A stretch of DNA of 64,000 bases from Cherax quadricarinatus (Eukaryota > Arthropoda > Malacostraca > Decapoda > Parastacidae), in the NCBI RefSeq assembly GCF_038502225.1, contig NC_091372.1, forward strand, positions 3,125,617 to 3,189,616. Direction: 5' to 3'. Under the pieces are notes generated by a model. It was given only the letters and a program-made list of their open reading frames with translations. It did no database searches and had not been told where the DNA came from. The position numbers and the translations under genes are program-made. Below are positions 45,224-54,366 of this stretch, one piece after another (position 1 is the stretch's first letter; every line of letters begins with the position of its first letter).

Positions 45224-45947
45224 TATTCAGTTCTCTTGTATACATTGTAACTCACCTAATGACCATATGTACTGTTATTGCATTATTAATTTTAAGTTCG
45301 TTTTAAGTTTGCCCGAAATGCTTTGCATTTAAAGAGGCTTTTAGCATGTACATACAAATATTATATTCCTTTGTACAAACATGTATCATGCTGAAATAAA
45401 TTATTATTATTATTACAGAGAGTTTTCACAACACGTATACCTAGAGAGGGTTTCAGGGGTCAATGCCCCTACTGCTCAGCCTGATCAACCGGGCCGGACA
45501 GTAGGGGCATTGGTTTGCTTGCTTGCCACATGCAAACCAGCGTATGAACCACATACCAGCGCCTTCTTGAAGACAGTCAGGGTTCTATTGGTAATCCCCC
45601 TTATGTATGGTGGGAGGCAGTTGAACAGTCTTGGGGACCCTGACACTTATTGTTGCCTCTTAGCGTACTCGTGACGGCCCTGCTTTTCATTGGGGGGTTG
45701 TTGCATCTCCTACCAAATCTTTTGCTTTCGTACGGAGTGATTTTCATGTGCAAATTTGGTACTAATTCCTCTAGGATTTTCCAAGTGTATAATATCATGT
45801 ATGTCTCTTGCCTGCTTTTCAAGGAATACAAGTCAGTAATTTAGGTCCTTATTTATTGTACTTATGTGTGCCATGAAGGTTCTCTGTACATTCTCCAGGT
45901 CTGCAATGTCATCTGCCTTGAAAAGGGGCTGTTAGTATACAGCAATA

Positions 45948-46602
45948 CAGTGGACCCCCGGTTCGCGAAGCCATCGGTATCTGATAAATCCGGTATCCGA
46001 AGCATTATATATCGCAAAAAATTTGCCTTGGTTCCCATTACAAAACCGGTTATGCGATACGATTCGTCCGAGACATGTCCAGTGTTTACAAGCCAGCCAG
46101 TGTGCGCGCATCTAAGGATGGTTTAGAAAGACACGTAAGCAAACACTATAACGTGTCTTTCTAAACCAACTTGTCGGTATTTATTACCAAGGTTTATAGC
46201 ATCTAAGGATACATTCGGTACATTCCATATTATCCATATTATCACTGTTTTTGGTGCTTGTTTCTGCAAAATAAGTCACCATGGGCCCCAAGAAAGCTCT
46301 AGTGCCAACCCATCGAGACCAAGGGTGCTAATGACTATTGAAATTAAGGAAATGTGTGCAAAATGGCTTGAAGTGCAAACCTTTTTTGATGAAAATCACC
46401 CTGACACAGCTACTGCAAGCCGTGTTGGCAACCTGTACACTGACAATGTTGTGAACCACTTTAGTTCATACTTTTGGGTGTCTTGCACAGATTAATTTGA
46501 TTTCCATTATTTCTTAAGGGGAAAATTGATTCGCTTTCCGATAATTTTGGTTTACGATGAGCTCTCAGGAATGGATTAATATCGTGAACTGGGGCTCCAC
46601 TG
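45948..46602 (+). mobile_element. Tigger-type MITE 1 in LINE-A copy D
   Basis: TA at 45946-45947 and 46603-46604; the interrupted LINE-A reads CAGCAATATTCCAGCC in other copies, so the TA was duplicated. Ends: left 'CAGTGGACCCCCGGTTCGCG', right (reverse complement) 'CAGTGGAGCCCCAGTTCACG'. The interior keeps a start 'ACCATGGGCCCCAAGAAAG' (MGPKK) and a later fragment IEIKEMCAKWLEVQTFFDEN, both from a Tigger transposase, with the middle deleted. Confidence 0.85.
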
Positions 46603-46821
46603 TATTCCAGCCTAGAGAGAACAAGTGATTGGAAGAGAGTCATCATGGGCTTGGCATCCTAGTAGATGTCGTAGATACATTGTTGTGATCTTTGAAAGTG
46701 AGATCCTCTGACAGTATCACTCCCAGATCCTTCACAATAGTTTTTTGCTCTATTGTGCAGTTGGAATTTGCTTTATACTCTAGTATAGTTTTAATTATGT
46801 CGAGTTTTTCATATTGGAATA

Positions 46822-48147
46822 CAGTGGAACCTCAAAAATCGAACTTAATCCATTCCATGAGCTAGTTCTAAATTCGAAAAGTCTGAAATTCGAAGCAATA
46901 TTTCCCATATGAAATAATGGAAATACAATTAATCCATTCCAGAAACCCAAAAATATTCACACAAAAAATACATTTTATAGAGATTAATTACAGTTTTACA
47001 TACAACAAATACTATAGTTTTTAATTATGTATAGTAATACAGTGGACCCCCGGTTAACGATATTTTTTCACTCCAGAAGTATGTTCAGGTGCCAGTACTG
47101 ACCGAATTTGTTCCCATAAGGAATATTGTGAAGTAGATTAGTCCATTTCAGACCCCCAAACATACACGTACAAACGCACTTACATAAATACACTTACATA
47201 ATTGGTTGCATTCGGAGGTGATCGTTATGCGGGGGTCTGCTGTACATATAAAATAACATTTTTACTTACCTTTATTGAAGATTGGTGATGGCATCTGGAA
47301 GATAGGGAGGAGGAGAGAGGGAGTTGGGGTTAGTGTTTGGAAGGAGAATATCCCTCCATGAGGACTTCAGGTAAAGCCCTCTCTGGGGTTACTTCCCTTC
47401 TCTGTCTTTTAATGCCACTAGGACCAGCTTGAGAGTCACTGGACCCCTGTCTCACAAAATAACTGTCAACAGTCCTCTGTTTCTGGTGCCTCTTTAACAT
47501 TTCCCTAAAATGGGACATGGTTCTGTCACTGAACTTGTTGCAAAGATGGCTTGTTTCAGCTTGCTCAGGGCGGTACTTCTGCACAAGCATTTGGACATTA
47601 TTCCACTTGGCACAAATCTCCTTAATCTTTGAAGAAGGCACCTCATCCACTCCCTATATTAACACCTTTTGCAACATCAGCTTCCTTGATTTGTTCTTTC
47701 TTTGACAGGATAGAACCGATGGTCGACTTGTTTTTCCCATACAACCTGGCAAGCTCAACAAGTCTCACACCACTCTCATACTTCTGTATTATTTCCTTCT
47801 TCACATCTATGGTATTTCTCACTTCCTTTACCACAGGGGTACCACTAGCAAGTTTCTTTGGGCCCATGGCAGCTTATTTCACAGTCCCACAAGCACTAAA
47901 CACAATGAAATAATCGTAAAATGCGTGAATGAGAGCGCAGGTTAGTGTTCACTCAAGCATAAACAAAGCTAGACTGCTCACGGCGCCTGCGCGGGGACGC
48001 GGACAGAGTGGGCCGGCAGACAGGTCCCGTACCCGGCGGTCCGAGAATAGGGGCGCGTTCAATAATAGGGATACAGTTTGTCCGAAAAAATGGTCCTATT
48101 TTCGAAACGTTCAATATGTGATACGTTCGATTTTTGAGGTTTCACTG
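46822..48147 (-). mobile_element. Tigger-type MITE 2 (deletion derivative), antisense
   Basis: TA at 46820-46821 and 48148-48149; ends CAGTGGAACCTCAAAAATCG (left) and its imperfect inverse (right). On the minus strand 47867-47643 encodes 74 residues: MGPKKLASGTPVVKEVRNTI and then KYESGVRLVELARLYGKNKS, the psq/CENP-B-type helix-turn-helix. 47650-47330 encodes the transposase C-terminal tail (TVDSYFVRQGSSDSQAGPSG). The DDE core is absent. It is a sister of 59399-60516 with the same internal deletion, and it carries a nested MITE at 47040-47242. Confidence 0.88.
47040..47242. mobile_element. Nested MITE inside Tigger-type MITE 2
   Basis: TA at 47038-47039 and 47243-47244. Ends: left 'CAGTGGACCCCCGGTTAACG', right (reverse complement) 'CAGCAGACCCCCGCATAACG'. 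The sister element at 59399-60516 is contiguous across the same site (around 60300), which shows the empty site. Confidence 0.88.
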
Positions 48148-48149
48148 TA

Positions 48150-48475
48150 CAACCCCTCTTCACTTAGCGACGTTCTTGTTTACTGACAACTTGGACTTAT
48201 GGCAGGCTCTCTGACTAGTATACATGCATAAATAATACATATTAGAGCTAATTTGCTCTATTCTGTTTATTACAATATACAGTACACTACTGTATAAACA
48301 TTTAAAAATATTACAGATATGTTATAAATGGTGCCAAGGCAACATTAAATCAATATCAAAGATGGTTGACACAAACCCACTACTGTACTATTATAGTATG
48401 CTCCTTACTTAGCAATGAATTCGTTTACCTACGTGGTCTTAGGAACGGAACTCCGTCGTTAAGTGAGGAGAGGCT
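48150..48475. mobile_element. MITE with CTCTCCTCACTTAGCGACG termini, copy 1
   Basis: TA at 48148-48149 (shared with Tigger-type MITE 2) and 48476-48477. Left end 'CAACCCCTCTTCACTTAGCG'; right end (reverse complement) 'CAGCCTCTCCTCACTTAACG'. A second copy lies at 62579-62900. Non-coding, 326 bp. Confidence 0.85.
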
Positions 48476-48884
48476 GTAATTGAAATTTCTCTTCATTGAA
48501 CTTCATATTGTTTTCTGCAGCCCATTTAAAGATTTGGTTGATGTCCTCTTGAAGCCTTGCAGTGTCCTCGATGGAGGACACTTTTATGCAGATTCGGGTG
48601 TCATTTGCAAAGGAAGACATGGAGCTATGGCTTACATCTCTGTCTATGTCAGATGTGAGGATGAGGAACAGGATGGGAGCAAGTACTGTACCATGTGGAA
48701 CAGAACTTTTCATATTACTGTACTTTTTGTATTCTGTTTGTTAGGATGTTGTAGATCCATCTACCAACTTTTTCTGTTTTTTCTTCATCACACATTTTGT
48801 GTGCTATTATACCACTGTCACACTTGTTGACCACAGTTTAATAGCACACCAAATGCATGATAAATAAATAAAGCATGATAAATA

Positions 48885-49372
48885 AAGTACCTAAATTACT
48901 GGAAATGGTTGAAGTCCCTTGATTTGTTCTCCATGGAATGTAGGCGAGAAAGATTCATGATAATATACATTTGCAAAATCGTAGATGAACTAATACCAAA
49001 TCTGCACACAAAAAAATCACTCCATATGAAAACAAAAACTTGGCAGGAGATGCAACATTCCCCCAATGAAAAGCAGAGGCACCATGAGTACGCTAAGAGA
49101 CAACACAGTAAGTGTCAGGGGCCTAAGACTGTTCCCCCTTATGTATGCCTCCCAGCATACATAAGGGGGATTGCCATAGACCCCTCACTGTCTTCAAGAA
49201 GACACTAGACAGGCAACTAAAGTCAGTGCCTGATCATCCGGGATGTGGTTCATACATTGGCTTACATGCAGCCAGCAGTAACAGCCTGGTTGATCAGGCC
49301 CTCATCTACCACGAACCCTGGTCACAGACCGGGCTGTGGGGGCATTGACCCCCAAAACCCCTTCCAGGTATA
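48885..49372 (+). pseudogene. LINE-A copy E, 3' fragment, sense
   Basis: Decayed LINE-A C-terminus starting at the NYWERLRF segment ('AATTACTGGAAATGG') and ending in the 3' UTR ('GGGGGCATTGACCCCCAAAA'). It contains a 36-bp local palindrome at 49134-49169 that is absent from other copies. It faces copy D head-to-head. Confidence 0.8.
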
Positions 49373-49715
49373 CCTGCTGTCACTGTTCACCTAGCAGTAA
49401 GGAGGTACCTGGGTGTTTGTCACCTTACACCTGCTGTCACTGTTCACCTAGCAGTAAGGAGGTACCTGGGTGTTTGTCACCTTACACCTGCTGTCACTAT
49501 TCACGTAGCAGTAAGGAGGTACCTGGGTGTTTGTCACCTTACACCTGCTGTCACTGTTCACCTAGCAGTAAGGAGGTACCTGGGTGTTTGTCACCTTACA
49601 CCTGCTGTCACTATTCATGTAACAGTAAGGAGGTACTTGGGTGTTTGTCACCTTACACCTGCTGTTACTGTTCAGCTAGCAGTAAGTAGAAACCTGGGTA
49701 TTATTTATCTTACCT
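49373..49715 (+). repeat. SINE-derived minisatellite, 57-bp unit, about 6 copies
   Basis: Units marked by 'CACCTAGCAGTAAGGAGGTACC', spaced 57 bp (19 codons, hence a 117-codon open frame). This is the same SINE-body segment amplified at 42780-43525, but in a different unit length. It lies in KDM1A intron 1. Confidence 0.9.
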
Positions 49716-50134
49716 GCTGTCCCTGTTCACCCATCAATACAATAGGTACCTGGGTGAACATTAAAATGGTATAAAATACCGACAGGTTGTCAGGTAAGAC
49801 ACATATGCAACAGTTAGGTATCTTTATTTAGAAACGTTTCGCCTACACAGTAGGCTTCTTCAGTCGAGTATCAGCTTCTATCAACTTTTCTGTACTCGAC
49901 TGAAGAAGCCTACTGTGTAGGCGAAACGTTTTGAAATAAAGATACCTAACTGTTACATATGTGTCTTACCTAGGTACCTGGGTGTTAGTTGACTGGTGTG
50001 GGTCACATCCTGGAACAAAATTGATCTAATTTGCCCGAAATGCTCTGCAAAACAAGCGACTTTCTATACAGTAGTATGTCATTGATGTTAGCTATGGTCT
50101 GTATGCCTTGTACATGTACTTGTAGAAATAAAGA

Positions 50135-50192
<58 letters not shown>

Positions 50193-50195
50193 CCT
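49716..50195 (+). mobile_element. tRNA-SINE 3' part with LINE-B-like tail and (TTA)n
   Basis: SINE body ('AATAGGTACCTGGGTG', then after an insertion 'TTAGTTGACTGGTGTGGGTC'). It is followed by a tail (about 50029-50130: 'TTGCCCGAAATGCTCTGCAA', then 'CATGTACTTGTAGAAATAAAG') matching the LINE-B 3' end at 45306-45410, and then a pure TTA microsatellite (50139-50190). The SINE is split by the hairpin SINE at 49757-49970. It ends 30 bp before KDM1A exon 2. Confidence 0.8.
49757..49970 (-). mobile_element. Hairpin (snap-back) SINE inserted in SINE body
   Basis: A 214-bp insertion flanked by the 14-bp direct repeat TAGGTACCTGGGTG (49743-49756 and 49971-49984). It has 36 unpaired bases (49757-49792), a 78-nt arm (49793-49870), a 22-nt loop and a 78-nt inverted arm (49893-49970) ending at the duplication. 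The arms contain 'CGAAACG' and 'GCCTACTGTGTAGGCG'. The plan and loop length are the same as at 9194-9357. Confidence 0.9.
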
Positions 50196-50224
50196 AAAAT
50201 TTATTAAGAGTTGTTTACTGGTAG

Positions 50225-50333
50225 GTGGAGGTCGAAGAAGAAGAACCAGCAACGGAAGTCAAGGAAGAAGTAAAGACGGAGAAATCTGAAAAAGATGACG
50301 ATGTAGCGGAAGCAGAGACGGATGATCCAACAG
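50225..50333 (+). CDS. KDM1A: KDM1A coding exon 2
   Basis: 109 nt, phase 0 to phase 1, about 36 codons of highly acidic, Glu/Lys-rich sequence (starting VEVEEEEPATEVKEEV, ending AETDDPT). Acceptor 'TTTACTGGTAG|' at 50221-50224, with a poor pyrimidine tract because a TTA microsatellite lies just upstream. Donor ACAG|GTGGGT at 50334. It belongs to the disordered N-terminal region of LSD1, which varies between animals. Its last base joins TT of exon 3 to make Val, giving DDPTVGLDGAAFQSR across the junction, which agrees with the conserved start of the SWIRM region. Confidence 0.78.
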
Positions 50334-50482
50334 GTGGGTTAGGTTAACATTACTGTACCTTTATTCAGGTTAAAAATAAAGCTGCTTTTTTAAAGCATTG
50401 TTTTAAATATTTGCAATGGTTACATTAAGCACTTTGGCTGGATTTTTTGGGTTATCCTTGGTAATCTATACATATGTTAATC

Positions 50483-50955
50483 TTTCTTTCTTTCAACACA
50501 CCGTCCGTATCCCACCGAGGCGGGGTGGCCCAAAAGGAAAAACGAAAGCTTCTCCTTTTACATTTAGTAATATATACAGGAGAAGGGGTTACTAGCCCCT
50601 TGCTCCCGGTATTTTAGTCGTCTCTTACAACATGCATGGCTTGTGGAGGAAGAATTCTGTTCCACTTCCCCATGGAGGTAAGAGGAAAGAAACAAGAACA
50701 AGAACTAGAAAGAAAATAGAAGAAAACCCAAAGGGGTGTGTATATATATGCTTGTACATGTATGTGTAGTGTGACCTAAGTGTAAGTAGAAGTAGCAAGA
50801 CCTACCTGAAATCTTGCATGTTTATGAGATAGAAAAAAGACACCAGCAATCCTACCATCATGTAAAACAATTACAGGCTTCAGTTTTACACTCACTTGGC
50901 AGGACGGTAGTACCTCCCTGGGGTGGTTGCTGTCTACCAACCTACTACCTGGACA
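50483..50955 (+). repeat. Repeat R, copy 6
   Basis: Near full-length copy from the head 'CCACCGAGGCGGGGTGGCCC' to the double 'CAGGACGGTAGTACCTCCC' tail. It is followed by a SINE-like end 'GTACCTGAATAAACTTATAC'. Located 150 bp into KDM1A intron 2. Confidence 0.8.
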
Positions 50956-51066
50956 TATGTTAATATGTATGATAATTGTTCTTATGTATGACTGTACCTG
51001 AATAAACTTATACATGATTATGTACAGCCATTCAGTACTACTGTTTTATATTTTATGATAACTCAG

Positions 51067-51180
51067 CTAAAACATATACAATGGAACCTTGGTTCCATTG
51101 TATATGTTTTAGTGGAGATTCAAACTCCAGACCTCAGTGTGTGAGCAGAGTATGCTAGCGATTGACCTCCGGGACCTTGC
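51067..51180. repeat. Perfect hairpin and tRNA-like remnant
   Basis: 51067-51088 and 51091-51112 are exact reverse complements (22 nt) separated by TT; the right arm is GGTTCCATTGTATATGTTTTAG minus its last bases. The adjoining 51113-51180 resembles an antisense SINE head (B-box antisense 'GGAGATTCAAACTCC'). Confidence 0.8.
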
Positions 51181-51408
51181 TTAGCTCATTTAAATGAAAA
51201 TGGAAGTGGTTTGTAATGCCTAAAGAAAATTATTTAACATGGCAATAAAAATGTACTCAGCTTATAATTTGTCAGGATTCATAACAAAATGTACACAAAG
51301 GCTTAATCTCATCAGCCTCAGAATTGAACTTGGTATATAACCCAACTGAGGATAAGATTTCTGTAATCATACAGGTTATGGACATTCTGCATTAATGCAT
51401 TGTTAGTA

Positions 51409-51627
51409 CAGTGGAGCCTTGGTTTTTGTATGCCCTAGTTTGTATGTAAAAATATAGTTATTCTCTATAAAATGTATTTTTTTGTTAATATTTTCCATGA
51501 GAAATAATGTAAATCCAATTAATCCATTCCAGACACCCAAAAATATTAACGAAAATACATTTTATGGAGAATAACCATACATAATTTTACATACAAACTA
51601 GGGCATATGAAAACTGATGTTCCACTG
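51409..51627. mobile_element. Tigger-type MITE with long inverted repeats
   Basis: TA at 51407-51408 and 51628-51629. Ends: left 'CAGTGGAGCCTTGGTTTTTG', right (reverse complement) 'CAGTGGAACATCAGTTTTCA'. Similarity extends about 90 bp inwards on both sides, so the 219-bp element is almost a complete palindrome. Confidence 0.85.
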
Positions 51628-51689
51628 TATTTATACTGTAATTTTTTTGTTTTAGTTAATGTGTTGTTGAATGTTGTCAGACTGCATCA

Positions 51690-52985
51690 GAAATTTTAGT
51701 AAAGGAAAGCCCCATTTATATAGCAGTCTAGGTTCCAGGCTACTTCTGTAAAGGACAGCCCTGCTTATACAACAGTCTAGGTTCCAGGCTACTTCTGTAA
51801 AGGGTGGCCCCACATATACAGCAGTCTAGGTTCCAGGCTACTGCTGTAAAGGACAACCCTGCTTATACAACAGTCTAGGTTCCAGGCTACTTCTGTAAAG
51901 GATGGCCCTGCATATACAGCAGTCTAGGTTTCAGGCTACTGCTGTAAAGGACAACCCTGCTTATACAACAGTCTAGGTTCCAGGCTACTGCTGTAAAGGA
52001 CAACCCTGCTTATACAACAGTCTAGGTTCCAGGCTACTGCTGTAAAGGACAACCCTGCTTATACAACAGTCTAGGTTCCAGGCTACTGCTGTAAAGGACA
52101 ACCCTGCTTATACAACAGTCTAGGTTCCAGGCTACTGCTGTAAAGGACAACCCTGCTTATACAACAGTCTAGGTTCCAGGCTACTGCTGTAAAGGACAAC
52201 CCTGCTTATACAACAGTCTAGGTTCCAGGCTACTGCTGTAAAGGAGAGCCCTTCTTATACAGCAGGTTAGGGTCCAGGCTTCTGCTGTAAAGAAGGGCCC
52301 CGCTTATACAACAGGTTAGGTTTCAGGCTACTGCTGTAAAGGAGGCCCTGCATTTACAGCAGGTTAGGGTCCAGGCTACTGCTCTAAAGGAGATCCCCAC
52401 TTATACAGCAGGTTAGATTCCAGGCTTCTGCTGTAAAGGAGGAACCCACTTATACAGCAGGTTAGGTTCCAGGCTACTGCTGTAAAGGAAGGCCCTGCTT
52501 ATACAGCAGGTTAGGTTCCAAGCTACTGCTGTAAAGGAGGGCCCCATTTATACAGCAGGTTAGATTCCAGGCTTCTGCTGTAAAGGAGGAACCCACTTAT
52601 ACAGCAGGTTAGGTTCCAGGCTACTGCTGAAAAGGAGGGCCCTGCTTATACAACAGGTTAGGTTCCAAGCTACTGCAGTAGAGCAGTCCCACTCATACAG
52701 CAGGGTAGGTTCTGGGCAACTGCTGTAAAGGAGGGTCCCACTTACACAGCAGGTTAGGTTCTGGGCTACTGCTGTATAAAAGGACTCCACTTATTCATCA
52801 GGGTAGGTTTTGGGCTAGTGCAGTACAGGGGCCCTGCTCATACAGCAGAGTAGGTGTTGGGATACTGTGGTAGAGGGCCCTGCTCATGCAACAGGTTAGG
52901 TTCCAGGCTATTACTGTAAAGTACAGCCCTGCTTATACAGCAGGTTAGGTTCTGGTCTTCTGCTGTAAAGCAAAAATTGCTGTAA
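51690..52985. repeat. 49-bp minisatellite, about 26 copies
   Basis: The period is 49 bp between 'TTATACAACAGTCTAGG' motifs. The left half has 'ACAACAGTCTAGGTTCCAGG' units and the right half has a diverged 'ACAGCAGGTTAGGTTCC' subtype, so two subfamilies are spatially segregated. It lies in KDM1A intron 2. Confidence 0.92.
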
Positions 52986-53060
52986 AGTGAAAAATAATCT
53001 TTTTTTCACTTTCAAATGCATGTAAAAACCTGATAACATGTTTACACTGTCATATATTAA

Positions 53061-54126
53061 CCCTTTGAGGGTTTCGGACGTACTAGTACGGCTTACGACC
53101 CATTGTTTTTGACGTACTAGTACGCTTAAATTCTAGCGCCCTCAAATCTAGTGGGAGAAAGCTGGTAGGCCTACATATGAAAGAATGGGTCTATGTGGTC
53201 AGTGTGCACAGTATAAAAAAAATCCTGCAGCACACAGTGCATAATGAGAAAAAAAAACTTTGACCGTTATTTTGGAATAAAACAGCGACTTTGCACTGTA
53301 TTTTCGTATGGTATTTATTGTTGTATTCTAGTTTTCTTGGTCTCATTTTATAGAATGGAAGGCATATCATAGAAATTGAGATGATTTTGACTGGTTTTAC
53401 AATGAAAAGTACCTTGAAATTGAGCTCAAAGTAGCAGAAATGTTCGATTTTTACCAAAGTTCAAAAGTAAACAAATCATGCCAAGCGTCCAATACACGTC
53501 AACTGGTGAGTCTAATATTCTTTTGCAAGTGCGCCAATATGATTCATTCCATTTTTTACACTAATGCAATAGTCTGCATAACAGTAAATCTTCTATTTTT
53601 TGTGAGAATAAAAATTCAAAGTGGAAAGCAAAAGAATGTAAGAGGGGCCTTGAGACGTGACTAATGAACAGAGGAAATGTCATTTTAGTGCCAGGAATGT
53701 ATTTCTTGTTTGTTCTGGACCCTATTCGGAAATTGGCATCTTTTGAAATTTGTGTGAAATTGGCAAAATTGCTAAATTCTGACCACTGAACTGGATAGTT
53801 GAAATTGGTAAATGGGTGGTTTCTTGCACTCATTCAATAGAAAATATGGAGTTCTAGTGAAATATTCATGTTTTTTGTCGACTAGTACAGTGGAACTGGC
53901 TGAAAATGGGGCTCAAAGTGGGCAAAATCGCCGATCCGTAAACATCACCGAGACTGCTAACTTCGCGAGAGCATAATTCCGTAAGTTTTCCATCAAATTT
54001 CATATTTTTGGTGTCATTACGATCAGGAAAAGATTCTCTATCTTTTCATAAGAAAAATTTTTTTTTTTTTAAATTTGGCCGACCCTGAGAACGAGTCTCG
54101 GAGAGGGCCTGTCGACCCTCAAAGGG
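53061..54126 (-). mobile_element. piggyBac-type MITE, about 1.07 kb, copy 2
   Basis: TTAA at 53057-53060 and 54127-54130. An inverted, nearly identical copy of 14660-15729. The palindrome CGTACTAGTACG occurs at about 53083 and 53113 near the left end. It lies in KDM1A intron 2, only 240 bp from the larger piggyBac element. Confidence 0.92.
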
Positions 54127-54366
54127 TTAAGTGACAATAGAGCTAGGCCTAAAATGTGAATATACACTACACACATTACTTACCTTAAAATATTTTCATC
54201 TTTGGCATATAGTGAGTGGTGAATATATTTATTGTAGGAAGCCAGAATGAACGAAGAATGGGTATAATAGAAAACACTGCATTAGCGGAGCACTGTAAAG
54301 CCAGGCCCGCCTATAGTCAGTTTTTATATAGGTTTTGTGTATGTAACATACAAATACTTATTTTAG

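Larger units (their letters stand above)
43650..45418 (+). pseudogene. LINE-B copy 2, interrupted twice
   Basis: LINE-B C-terminal region and 3' end. Recognisable segments match 21604-22350: 'GAGGGAAAATTCCTGAGTCT', the 'AATAATTACCCAACGAAAAG' stretch, and the frame at 44598-44816 reading YIKGPKIWNTLPEISRTTGS. It is split by a palindromic SINE (43964-44323) and by a MITE (44910-45223). The 3' end is 'TTGCCCGAAATGCTTTGCAT' and then an AAATAAATTATTATT tail. Frames are broken. It lies in KDM1A intron 1. Confidence 0.8.
45420..48840 (-). pseudogene. LINE-A copy D, antisense, with three DNA-transposon insertions
   Basis: LINE-A from its 3' UTR (about 45440) to the RT (about 48840), read on the minus strand. 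Pieces: 45420-45945 (C-terminus), 46605-46819 (MRTFKT to SRLEY region and the segment before it), and 48478-48840 (from FKWAAENNMKFNEEKFQL through SSFANDTRI to SSVPHGT). The FADD motif is mutated to FAND. Insertions at 45946-46604, 46820-48149 and 48148-48477 account for the gaps. The copy is older than copies A and B. It lies in KDM1A intron 1. Confidence 0.8.
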
